Origin: Auanema rhodensis
Taxonomy: Eukaryota > Nematoda > Chromadorea > Rhabditida > Rhabditidae
Assembly: GCA_964057225.1 (NCBI GenBank)
Contig: OZ059894.1
Span: 14,084,131 to 14,148,130 of the forward strand
DNA: 64,000 bases
Direction: 5' to 3'
This document shows, one piece after another, positions 11,019 through 22,331 of this stretch (the stretch's first letter is position 1; every line of letters begins with the position of its first letter). A program made the translations under genes and the position numbers. The notes beneath the pieces are model-generated. The model ran no database searches and was not told where the DNA came from. It was given only the letters and a program-made list of their open reading frames with translations.

Positions 11019-13331
11019 ATGAATGAACTAGATAGTCCTAGTACACCAACACCTCCTAACTCTGCCGGTACAACAGTTTCCACTTTCTATATCACGCTCT
11101 TCTTGCAGGTGATGAAGAAGGAGATGAAGCTCAGCAAAACCATAATGATATGGTTAATTTGGGTAAATGGAATGCAGTTGTTAATGCATTAAAGAAGCTA
11201 TCCTGTACAGTCTTGCTTGGCAATCAGTTGCGCCAAATTACGAACGGGCTTAGAACTGTCAGTTTTGCTATTTTAAACATTGCTAACTAATATTGTAGAA
11301 GTCTAAATGTTCCGTTGAAGGATGTCAAACTGTTTCACCGCCTCTATTTCTGGCTCGGTTACCAACTAGCTTTGAATTAGCTTTTCATTGTATAGCTTCA
11401 TCTTATGTATATTTTGTTTGTCATGTTCTACTGATTAATTAGTAATTCAGAGTACAATAGTTGTTCAAAATAGAGTAATGACTAAATTATTTAACAAAGC
11501 TGTTCTAACACGGACCTTTGTTAGTAGGTTCAATTCACAATTTTACTATTGTTTTTGATTTTTTGAAGATAACCAACGTGATTTTCGGGAAATTCCATCG
11601 GCTGTAGTTGATAGCTTCCCCTTTTTGATGTGTCAAAGACATTTCAAGCAATCTCCCGAGTATTATGATGATTTTTTAAATAATGGTCAGGCAAAACCCC
11701 TACTTTTATATTTTCTTCCGCGACAACCAGTGGTATGTTTTTAGTAATATATAAGCTTATAATTTATCTTTATCAGCTTAACAGTGGTGATCGTGGTCAT
11801 GTTCGCCAAAGAGCTTATCTTCTGAACAAACTAAAACTAATAAATTCTAAGATATTGCCTGACATTGGAGCAGGCTAGTTATCTATATCTTTGACTTATG
11901 CTTTGAAAATATTTCAGATGAATGGTTAACCCAATCTAAAACTAAGACTCCCTCTAAGTTTTGTGCTATTGAAGGTTTGGAATTTTAAGCTATATCAGCA
12001 TTAAGTAATATGCATATTAGATTGTTCGGCACATGATCCATTAGTTGCAATTAATTATAAAATGTTGATGGTTCCTCAAGCATGGTAAAAACTAAACACG
12101 GTAACGTACTGAATTTGAAATTCAGGCAACAATTCAACAAGTGGGAGCGTGCAGTTTGGTTTGGCCTTCAGAGAAATTACAGTTTACCCTCTCATGGATT
12201 TTTGTGTAGTCAACATTTCACCGAAGTCTCAAAACGGCCAGTGCAACAGGAAGTATGAAAATAATCAAATCACAAGCCTTAAACAATGGTTCTAGGCTCC
12301 GATCTTATTTCATAGCGTTGCTCCGTCCGCAAAATCTGTTCTTAAACCTGTATAATTTACTAATGACGATCGAAATGTTAGTTTCTAATTTAGATGTGCG
12401 TTATACCGTCTTGTAAAAATCATTCAAAAACTACTGATGATATATTATTTCTTCCCTTTCCTAGTAAGAGTTTAATTTACCTTCTTTCTTAATAGACTTA
12501 CTCAGGTTCTCCTACTGATCGCAACCAATGGGTAATTGAAATTCGTAAGCATCATCCAAGCTTTATCTTAAGTCCCAAAAAACGGGTTGAATGGTTGTGT
12601 GGATTGCATTTTGTAGTATGAGCTTTTCAGAATATAAAATATTCTAATGTTTCAGACTGATCTCTCAAATTTGGAAATGGCGATGCCTTCAGTTAATTTA
12701 GGTAGCGGTCAAGTCGAGCAATTGTCGATTGCCTCTTCTGGACCGAGTTCGCAAGACGCTTTACGGCCTCCAGGTATTTATCATTGAGATATATCTGTTG
12801 CATTTTTTTTTTAGCAAAACAGGAGAAAATTACTGCTGTTAAGCGGAAATGTTGTTTTGAAACAGTCCTAATTTTCAATAAGCTTGCCAAGCTTCAAGAA
12901 AAATCTTCATTAGTATATAAATTATTAGAAAAACTATATATCATATACGGGTTGACAGTATGACACCTTTTTTATTGCTTATTTCATGATAATTATTTTT
13001 TTAGCCTCCTTTGGAAGAAACATACGATATAAAAAAGGATAATATCCTTATGTACGGGGAATTTGGAGGCGATGAAATTGTTTCTTCGATAGCAACTGCA
13101 CTCAATGAAATGGAATCATCGTTAATTGATAATAAGCATGAAGTAAATCAAATGGTTTATCTTGCATGTTTTGTACTTTATCATATTTTTCTTATTCAGA
13201 ACGAAAAAATCAAGGAATACTCTCACAATACCAGTAGTTCATTTGTTAGTTTTATTCATTTTTAGGCTGTTTTTAGAGATTTTTTTCAGACATTGGCTGA
13301 TGCACTTGCTGATATAATGGCTCAGAAATAA
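11019..13331 (+). CDS. Protein with three THAP-like C2CH domains
   Basis: Seventeen exons join in phase to 519 residues. Three segments carry the C-x4-C ... C-x2-H spacing of THAP-type zinc fingers: CSVEGC to MCQRHF, CAIEDC to LCSQHF, and CVIPSC to LCGLHF. A Trp (e.g. FNKWERAVW, NQWVIEI) precedes each closing C-x2-HF in the second and third. THAP domains bind DNA, and multi-THAP proteins occur in nematode chromatin regulators (HIM-17, LIN-36 types). Orthology to either is not established. The C-terminal part is acidic with a short helical end, LADALADIMAQK. Intron 6 (donor at 11874) appears to be GC-AG, since no GT donor fits. A nuclear DNA-binding role is inferred. Confidence 0.8.
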
Positions 13332-13452
13332 TATTTTAATTAGCAAATAAATTTTTTTCTTATTTTCTGAAATTTATTTTTTGATAAATTGTATTTTGAA
13401 CAATATATCTGAAACTTTGTTATTTTTCTTTTATTTAAAATCATTTTTAGAG

Positions 13453-14149
13453 ATGACAGCTTTTGTTACTGTAGGAACTACAAAGTTTGTAGAACTCATT
13501 GAATATGTGGGTTTGAATAATAATTGAGTTCATTACATTCATTATTTCATAAGGCTACTTCAAAGGAATGTATAGATGCGCTGAGTCGTCAAGGAGTTAA
13601 AGAACTTGTATTACAATATGGATCTGGAACCTGTCAGGCTTTAAATTTAGATGAGAACTCTAACAACGGAAAAAAAATAGTAAAATCTTTTTCATTCTTT
13701 TTTTAAAATTTTTTTTATAGCTTCACGGAATGTCTGTGGAGTATTTCAGATATGAAGATAACATAAACAAACGGATGGAAAAAGCTATGGTAATTCTATA
13801 TAATAATACTTGGAAGTTCCGACTTTTATAGATAATCATTGGACACGCGGGGGCTGGAACAATTCTAGAGGCTTTAAAACTACAGAAACCATTCATAGCA
13901 GTGATCAACGATAATTTAATGGATAACCATCAAGTCTTTTACCTCTGGCATAGTTTCATTTACCTTAAATTGCAGATGGAACTAGCAGGAGCTATGGCTG
14001 AAAGAAATCACTTGATATGCTGCAATCCCTCACAATTAGCCATGACCCTAAGCAAGCCAGATATTTTTACTATGAAGCCTTATAAGGCTATAGATCAAAA
14101 GAATGTTTCAAACTATATCAATGGGAAAATGGGATTATTAACACAGTAA
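13453..14149 (+). CDS. ALG13: ALG13, catalytic subunit of UDP-GlcNAc transferase
   Basis: Five exons (13453-13506, 13554-13679, 13721-13789, 13832-13933, 13976-14149) give 174 residues, the size of single-domain ALG13. The N terminus [16 protein letters not shown], the central ELVLQYGSG and the signature [13 protein letters not shown] followed by [16 protein letters not shown] match the family. ALG13 pairs with membrane-bound ALG14 on the cytosolic ER face to add the second GlcNAc of the dolichol-linked oligosaccharide. The extra domains of long mammalian ALG13 are absent. The acceptor tcatttttag lies two bases before the ATG, and the gap to the upstream gene is 121 bp, which fits an internal operon gene. 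It converges on TUG. Confidence 0.93.
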
Positions 14150-14238
14150 CATCATGACATAAACTTTATAAAATATTTATATCACATATTCTTTTAAAAC
14201 ATTTACAAAAAAAGATATGGTTTAAATAATTTCAACAA

Positions 14239-16566
14239 TCACTTAAATTTCAGCCATTTAGGGGCATTAGCTTTGGCAGGTGGCTGATGATTGTTTTCAG
14301 AATCAGCACTTCTTTTAGGTATCATTGGCCGTTCATCAGCAACCATTAAACCCGTGTATAATTGAAAAATAGAATTAACAGAAAGCCAATCTGAACCTAT
14401 GTTATTTGCTTCATCAATATTGACCATTCGCACTGCGGATGGGATAATAATGGTATCTGAAGTATCTGCGTTTAAGAAGAACATTAAATCAAAACTAACC
14501 ATAATCAACAGCGGTTTTGAATTTAACATAGATGGTTGCTTTTGGAGCAATGTTAACATCCACTAAGTTTTTAGAATCTGATTGTTCAACAGGATCGTTC
14601 AATGCAAAATTGAGAGCGAACTTTACATTAGTAGATAAAATAGATTGCAAAAATTGGAAAATTCGTATAGCTGAAAACGCAAAATTCAGATCTTTCATCG
14701 GATTTAACCAAACCTGGTTCCCTGGTATTAAAATTTGCTTGAATCACACGATTTCCAATAATATACCGAACAATGCTATGTTGGTATGCTTCTAATTTGG
14801 CATCTCTATTTTTATTGTCAACAAAACTTTTAGGTAGAAGTGCTCTTTGGTTGTGATGTAGCCTGAAGAGTTTTTTTATAATATAACACATTTTTCATCA
14901 TATAAACATACACATCCTGCCTCAATTCTCTTTGTCTTCGCTTAACATCACTGATTCCGACATCGAAAAAGTCATCAGGTTCATCAACTTCAATCGGTTC
15001 AGAAACAGCCTGCTCTTCTTGTCTAAATCTTTCTACTCTTCTCCTTATACCAAAAAAACAAACCTCTTGTCGAATAATACCGCACATCTATCACAAGCTT
15101 CCGCAAACACTTCCTTCGAAGTTTTATTTTCAAGACTATGCTCCATTTGAGAAGCTGCTGTTGCTATTTGTGAGATGGACATCGGTCCCCCATCGGCTAG
15201 TATTTCAGTTATGTGAGTACTACCTCCCATGGATATGGAATTGTCAACCTTAAATGTTTCAAATACGCATTTGGTTAGCAGAAAATAAATAATTTTGTTA
15301 TTGAATTTCAAATCAAACTCAGCTCAACCACAAACTTAAAACAAACATCAACAAAATTTTACCTGATTAAGAAGACGATTAAGGTAGGCAAGACGGCTGT
15401 TATCAGTAGAAACATTAGTGTTGCTACTCAATCGGTTCGAATCCGTGAAAGGCCGATCGAAAGACCTGAAAAAATGAACTAAACAACAGATGCAACAGTA
15501 ATTTAATAACCAGTCGGAATTCGGTAAATGAGTTGCAGATGGAGGAGTCTGAATCCTATCCTGCGGGAAGATTGCATCATTTTGCCTAAAATTAAGAATT
15601 GCTGATTGCATGCCAAAGTGCTTACATTATTTGTCCCGTAATGTTCATATCCACATCCATGGCTTCGAGAGTTCTCGCAAGTCTGTTTTCTTCAGATTTC
15701 TTACAGTCTTCCTCAAATTTCTTAAATAAATAAATAAATATAATGAAAAAAATACTACGAATGCCTTCATTCGTTCCATCTCCAACTGTTTACGCTCTTC
15801 GTTTTCTAATCTTTTTTGTTCGAACTGGTTAGAAAGAATTTCTTTTTTCCGAGCCTCCATCTGAACTTTATCTTCTATCTGTTTCAATTGTTCTCCAGAA
15901 AGTTTCAGACGTTGATACCTGGAGATTTAATAGTTTTCGAGGTTATGCTTGAGAGATATACCGCATGAGACATCGTCCACTGGAAATTCCTATAGAAGAT
16001 AAAGTTGTCGAATCGAGTTGTTGAGCAGAATACTAAAAACTTGAGATAAAATCAGTTCCACCATAAATATAAACTTCTTTATTCATATATACACAGCTAG
16101 GTACACCGGCGTCATTAATAGTAATAAGATCTTCTTCAAACTCTTTTGAAAAATGATTAATGATATCATTTAAAGAGGTATTTATGCTGAACTTATGCAA
16201 TTTTCTTCGTCCATCAGGAAGCTGCAAGAAAGCCTTCAAAAAATATGTAATTAATGCACTTTACCTGTAAAGCTATTTCTGCTTCAACAGATTTAGAAAT
16301 GGGAGCAGGATGGAGTTCCAAGGATGCATTATTAGATAAACCAGAAAGCCGAAAGGGGAGTGACAGATCTATGATTTTTTTTTGATTATATACAATATAT
16401 TCATTTGGATCAAATCCTTGCTTCAAGCATGCTTCTTCCAGAACCTAAACATACAAAAGTCAAAGAAAATATATATGTTTAAATTTACTTCACGTAACAA
16501 AGTTTTAGGAGTAACTTTCACAATGCAACGTTTAGCATTAGGACAGACAATTGTTAAGCTGCTCAT
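14239..16566 (-). CDS. ASPSCR1: ASPSCR1/TUG homologue (UBX-type tether)
   Basis: Thirteen exons give about 590 residues. The N terminus (MSSLTIVCPNAKRCIVKVTP, then KIIDLSLPFRLSGLSNNASL) is the TUG ubiquitin-like domain. A second ubiquitin-like region (LPDGRRKLHKFSI) follows, then a long Glu/Lys-rich coiled region. PDDFFDVGISDVKRRQREL leads into the UBX-like domain (VRYIIGNRVIQANF). The C terminus APKWLKFK matches the family's conserved VPKWLK end. TUG retains GLUT4-type vesicles at the Golgi/ER and remodels p97 hexamers. The exons at 15064-15248 and 14912-15043 are separated by only 20 nt and are out of frame with each other without removing it (see findings). Its end is 89 bp from the end of ALG13. 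Confidence 0.88.
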
Positions 16567-17026
16567 TTTTTACAGATGAATGAGAATTAATATCTCTCAA
16601 AAGACATGAAATCCTCGAGACAGTGGCTGAATGAAGTTTAGATGATAAGTCGATCCTCACAAATTCAACGTCACGTACGTAGAAAATAATGAATTCAACT
16701 GTTTAAAATAATCAAGGCAAGGTTTTGTAATAGAAAATGCTAATTTTTCGAAGCTTTCTTGTGGTTTTTGAATGGCCTAAAGAATCCAAAACTAGTTTTA
16801 TTTTACTTTTTAGAAAATCTTTTTTCTAGTTGTTATAATTCGTGGCAATATTCTCATCAGCCTTCACTTCTTATTGTCCATCCGACGAATACTATTCGCA
16901 AAATATTTATAAAATAAGTAGTCATCAGTTGAAAATAAGTTGTATTAAAGTTTGTTAGCTATTCCTGGTTATTAATATTAAATTTCGTAATTTTCTGCTC
17001 TCATGAACGCGGAATAATCTTTAGAT

Positions 17027-17995
17027 ATGACTTCTCCAGAATCTAAAAAATTTAAACCTTACGATGAACCTACTACAGTTTCTGATTCGAGAGATGAAAA
17101 GGTTGACTACTACCGTGAAAGCAAAATACATCTTCAGGTTTCAGGGACCCAGACCAGCTTTGCCAACAACACATAAAATAAGTCGTGATTCCGCAAAATA
17201 TCACCTTTTGATAGGTGTTACTGGCAGTGTAGCGTGTATCAAATTAGTAGAATTATTAGAACAGCTAAAAACAACATGTATGACAGATAAACTTAACATT
17301 AAGGTAAAAATATACACGATATGAAAATGTTTTTTTTAATTTAGATTATAGCTACAGAAGCTGCTTCGAAATTGATGAGCTCTCAAGCATTCAGCATTGA
17401 AGAAACAATATATGAAGATCGGGATGAGTGGTCTATGTGGCAAGGGAGAGGAGATCAAGTTCTACATATAGGTTTCAGTAGTTTTTCTAATTTTTGAAAC
17501 TTGTTTTTCTTAGAACTTCGAAAATGGGCTGATGCTATGCTAATTGCCCCACTTGATGCTAATTCTATGGCAAAAATAGCACTTGGTTTATGTGATAATC
17601 TTTTAACATCGGTGGTGGGATTTGTTTCTTTTCAATATATTCTTAACATTTGTTCTCTGATTAGGTTCGCGCTTGGGATCCCCGAAAACCACTATTTTAT
17701 GCTCCCGCTATGAACACAATGATGTGGGATAATCCTCTTACGTCGCAGCATCGCAAAACATTGAAAGAACTTCTCCGATTTAAGGTTTGTTCTAATTCAT
17801 CAAATTTTGAGTGTTTTTCTTATTACAATTTTCACTTTACTCTTTTTTTAGGAGATCCCTCCTATGGAGAAATCGTTAATGTGTGGTGATCACGGTATTG
17901 GTGCCATGGCCACAGTGAACATGATCTCAACGATTATAGCTCAGGACGTTAAAAATAAATTTTCAGTGTATTCCCAAGTCAGAGAAAATTACTGA
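17027..17995 (+). CDS. PPCDC: Phosphopantothenoylcysteine decarboxylase (PPCDC)
   Basis: Six exons (17027-17101, 17145-17303, 17345-17471, 17514-17614, 17665-17784, 17852-17995) join to 241 residues. Family motifs are HLLIGVTGSVACIK (FMN-binding start), DEWSMW, the histidine in QVLHIEL, RKWADAMLIAPLDANSMAKI, CDNLL, the substrate clamp APAMNTMMW and the conserved cysteine loop MCGDHGIGAMA. The enzyme decarboxylates 4'-phospho-N-pantothenoylcysteine in coenzyme A synthesis. About 50 extra residues at the N terminus are specific to this protein. The ATG follows a ttag acceptor by two bases, suggesting trans-splicing. It is divergent from TUG, with 460 bp between the start codons. Confidence 0.93.
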
Positions 17996-18188
17996 CAGTT
18001 TGGCCGGTAATAAAAGATATTACACACTATGTCCATCATTTTTTCATATGTTTCGTCGTTCGCTATCTATTTAATGTTCTTCCATGCGATGTCTTAGCCA
18101 ATCAATTGTATCAATTTCTTAAGTTAATCACATTAAATTTTTCAGTTTGATTTGTGTTTTAGTCTTAATTACAACAAATAGTTTAATT

Positions 18189-19169
18189 ATGAGTGTGTGG
18201 GTATTTGGTTATGGATCACTTTTATGGTATCAAGATTTTCACTTTGTGAAGGTAAGGGGGTTTAAAGTTTCTTTTAGAAAGTGAACCAATTTATAGAGAT
18301 TGTCTGGGGTTGTGGAAGGATATTCCCGCCGTTTTTGGCAACATAGTCCTGACCACAGGGGAACACCTGAAAAGGTTTAATTTGTAGTCATAATAAAATT
18401 CAATAACAAAAACAAGATTTTAGCCTGGACGTACAGTAACGCTTGTGCCCGATGAGAAGGTTTGATGAATAACGTAATATTAATTATATTATCGATAAGT
18501 TTAGGGAAAATGTTGGGGTGTTGCTTTTAAAGTTCCTGAAGAAGCAGTTCGCGCAACAAGGGAATATCTGGATGAACGAGAAAAAGCAGGATATACGGTA
18601 TAAATCTTATATTTTTGTATTATTTGAGTTAAATGAAAATTATCTACTACATGCATTTAAAAATGTGTTTAGAGAACTAGTGTGAAATTTGTACCCGATG
18701 CTCCAGGAGAAGCTCCATTTTTTGTTGAGGTTTGTTTAATGGAAAATTGTTCGTTATCAGTTATGCCCTCTAGGTTTATCTAAATGTTCAAGACAACGAA
18801 CACTACGCTGGAGTAACCAGTAATGAAGAGATTGCATCTACAGTATACCAAAATTTTTGCGAATTTTATGTCATATCTATTTTTAGATTCTTTATAGTCA
18901 TGGAGCTTCTGGATCTAATCTAGAATATTTGTTACGATTGGCTGATATTTTACATAAACAGGTATATCCAAATAAAAATTTCTCAACTAAAAATACTCAA
19001 TTCAGGCACCACATTCTCCTGATCCTCATGTTTATGATTTAGAGTCAAGAGTTTTACATTTGTCTGAAAAATACAACGAGGGTCGTGATATTCTTCAGAA
19101 GCTTGGTTACATCAGGTGAGCTTATTTAGTATTTGAAAAATTATGTTGTTTTTCAGATATGAAGAGTAA
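18189..19169 (+). CDS. CHAC2: CHAC2-type glutathione-specific gamma-glutamylcyclotransferase
   Basis: Nine exons yield about 197 residues (human CHAC2 has 184). The start VWVFGYGSLLW is the ChaC substrate loop. YSRRFWQHSPDHRGTPEKPG and CWGVAFKVP follow. The catalytic glutamate region is YLDEREKAGY. The middle SGSNLEYLLRLADIL and a helical C terminus complete the fold. The enzyme splits glutathione into 5-oxoproline and Cys-Gly in the cytosol. CHAC2 is the slow, constitutive form. Its start is 193 bp after the PPCDC stop, so the two may share a transcript. Confidence 0.92.
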
Positions 19170-19234
19170 AGGTCTGCCTCTAATCACAAATAAAAGTAGG
19201 ATGTTTATTAGGAACGTTACAAATGATCAATTTT

Positions 19235-19665
19235 TCATACTTTGGTATCGTTACCGACTAAAAATATTTTACTTTCCGAATCAGACATGATGTAGCCTTT
19301 CTGTACTCTCTTCTTTAATTTTAGGATTTGGTCTAAATTCGCAAAACGTTTAGTTTCCCCATTGAACATCTTCTTCAGTTTTTTCTCTTCCTCGTTAAAC
19401 AACTTTTCTCAGTCAGGTGGTCGTCGTTCGTATTCGTCGTCCTCGTTGTTGTCGGTTGAATAAATATAAGACAACTAGGCCTTCAACGCTCGCACCGCCT
19501 CGCGTCTGAATTCTTTTAGCACTTGAAGCCCCCTCTCCATGTGATTCACAATTTTCGCTTGGTGCTTTAAAACGTTATCAACTATCTTCTGTTGCCTACA
19601 AAATTGTAATCAGTTTTCTATTTCATTATATATACTGTCTCCCAGTCTACTTGTAAAATATCCAT
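19235..19665 (-). pseudogene. Coding-like minus-strand stretch with two in-frame stops
   Basis: A possible first exon 19636-19665 (MDILQVDWET) splices in phase to 19588. The frame there reads KIVDNVLKHQAKIVNHMERG, then LQVLKEFRREAVRALKA, and meets TAG at 19475-19477. The same frame continues open, reading YSTDNNEDDEYERRPPD, meets a TGA near 19411, then runs about 57 more Lys/Glu-rich codons (for example NEEEKKLKKMFNGETK) to TGA at 19235. Composition looks coding and GC is above the flanks. No family is recognised. It may be a decayed gene, a 47-residue microprotein ending at the TAG, or a gene with unusual splicing or readthrough. Confidence 0.3.
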
Positions 19666-19964
19666 TTAATTGTATATTATCCATTCAGTTGTCTATCTTA
19701 ACTATTTTTTTCTACAATGTTGAGAATCCGCACTGTTCTGGTCACTGGGCAATTGTATCACATGTTTTTTTAGCCATTTTGTTATAAATAAATTATATCA
19801 CATAAATTTTTTGTAATCGTCATGATCTTATCATTATGTCCTGTATAAATATACGTTTTAGTTATCATTTATTTCATCCTTTGCTTTATGTCAGAACAAT
19901 CAACAGAACAATTTTTGTGATTTGTCCAGAAAAGTTAAACTTTCAGTTTTAATTCCTCGCCCTA

Positions 19965-22331
19965 ATGACAACAGTGAGTTTTGTTTTTAGCTTCATAGCT
20001 TTATTTTTTCTTTAAAGGAAACTTCTATTCCTAATGTCTTTTTCTCCGATGACAAATGTAACACCAACAAAGAGAACAACTTAGGTATGTTCAAACAAGT
20101 ACAGCAAACTTTTCTTTTCTACCTACCCATCCAGATCGATTATTCCTTATGATACGATAATTTACCGTATTTTTCATCCTATTAACTTAGGGACCGGTTT
20201 CTAAAGTGATACATCCCAAAACTGAAGGCCAAAATAATTTTTGATCAAAACTTCTATTTTTTGTGCTAAACCGTACTTCCTCTTTAGTTAAGCTACCGTG
20301 AAGGTTACAGACCTGTAATTTTAACTTTTAAAATTACCTGAATCTATTTACATTTTCAGGTGCTACCTACAACAATAGGCCTGCCTGTCTACCACATGTA
20401 GTACTTCAAGTAAATTGAAAAATTAATTCTGATTAATACTGTGAATTCTAGAAATCTATTTTTCAAGAAGGGCAGCTAACACCTTCAGCTGCTTCATCTC
20501 CACTCGGTCATCTTATGCAGTAAATTTCTTTTTACTCAACTTCATAGAAAAATAAAATTTATAGCAAAACAGAAAAACAGAAAAGCCATACAGATCAAGA
20601 GGAAAAATCGAAAACTACTTTGAAAATAGCTTTCGCTACTCCACTAAATGTGAATACTGAGGAATCAGGTACAGAATTGTCAAATTAAAACTTTTATATC
20701 TTTTTTTTAAGTATCAACAGTATCTCTCAATGTCGGGAAGCATCTAAAATGCAGTAAATTGATCTCCGCTCTTGCTGCTAATTATTTACATATTGAAAAT
20801 AGTATTGCGGAAACAGCGTTTGCCCTTTGGATAATTTCACCATTACTTGGTAAATGAGTAGATGATTTTATTCTTATATTTGTTTTATTAGAACTACAAC
20901 TGAAACCCGAGCATCACCCTTATGTTGCTTATAAGTCATGGCAATCTTTCCTCAAAAAATTTGTGCCGCATGTTTCATCAGAAGAGGCGAACAATGATGA
21001 GCCCATTTTAGTATTCCGTAGAAACGTTTATCTTAGTGCGGAGGACGAATTATCAGTTAGTGATTATCAAGTTATATTTAAAACATCACTTATGATGAAT
21101 TTCGAAACTGAAAAAAAAAAGATTCATGGAAATTACAAATTTTTTTTTACAGATTATTAAAAAATGTCCAAAATGTTTGATGTTGTTATACCAAGATGCG
21201 AAAAGTGTCTTAATGTCGGGACGTTATATTCTCGATTCTAAAAATGCAGCTACATTGGCTGGTATTGGGTTTGCTATTGCTGCCACGACAAAGCAAAAAA
21301 CGTTAACTGTTGACTACATGAGGTAATAACGCTCTCTATTTACACTTTATTAGAAATGTACTGTTTGCCATGGGATCTTTCTTTTAAATTTCATAGACAA
21401 CACATGGTCAATAGATTTGAAACATCGCATTTACAGGAAAAATTTGGATGAGCAGCTACCAGAATATTTGGCTGAAAGCGTTTTCAAGCCAGTGTTCTTT
21501 GGAAAATCGTTACCGAGTAAAAAGTAAATTATTGATTGAGCGAACAATCAAATCATAACTGGTAATATTTTTCAGTCGATTCAACGATGTCGAAACAAGC
21601 TATAACGTTTGGATAAAAAAAGATATAGATACTCAACGACAAGGTTATTTGCAACATTTAAGTCAGACGTGTCCTTGCTATGGGTAGTATACGTTCCCAA
21701 AAAAATAACTAAATATTAATTTACAGAGCTGCGTTTTACTATGGAACTATCGAAAAACCTTTATCACCAGTAGTAAAGGGTTTTAGAAAACTTGTTCGTT
21801 TGTTCAGCAGTGATTTATCAATCACCTCAGTCCGAATTGGAGTTAACCGAAACTCCATTACTATTGTCAATCTGGAAAAAAATTCATTGATTTTTGCACA
21901 AAATATCAACGTCTGCTCTTTTAAAACAGTTCAAAAGTAACTTTAGTTAGCTTGGTGTTTGCATTTGAACATCTTTCAGCGAGAATGACATGGAAGAGTG
22001 TAGATTATTACTGACTTTTGACTATGACGAGAAGAGTGACGAAGAGGATTCTAACGATGAGTCATCCCCGAGCACCGTCAAAATTGTTCTTTTACAGGTT
22101 TTTATAACTATTTATATTTATATTTGTAAATTATTACAGGTATTTGGTGCCCAGAATTCTCTACTAAATGTTATATTGAATTCAATGAAAAAGGCATACA
22201 CACCCATGGGCATTGAACGCCAATATTCAACTAAAACTACATGTAGTAGCAGAGAGATGTGTGTAGCTACATATGCTCAAGGAAAATGGACAGCTAATGG
22301 ATCTTTACGGAGAGCGTTAAGTACTTGCTAA
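19965..22331 (+). CDS. FRMD8: FERM-domain protein of the FRMD8 (iTAP) type
   Basis: About a dozen exons. The first is only nine bases (ATG ACA ACA) before a GTGAGT donor at 19974. The N-terminal region is Ser/Thr-rich. The FERM F1-F2 part reads AFALWIISPLLELQLKPEHH and ILVFRRNVYLSAEDEL, closely paralleling human FRMD8. F2 follows (LLYQDAKSVLMSGRYIL), then a linker, CPCYGAAFYYGTIEKPLS and an F3/PH-like lobe with an acidic insert. A Cys/Ser-rich tail ends at TAA. FRMD8 binds iRhom proteins and stabilises the iRhom/ADAM17 sheddase at the cell surface. Whether that role holds here is unknown. Confidence 0.85.

Noticed and set aside
15430-15445. A GGTTCGAATCC-like tRNA B-box
   Set aside because: It lies inside a TUG coding exon, and no matching acceptor stem or A-box of a tRNA is present around it.
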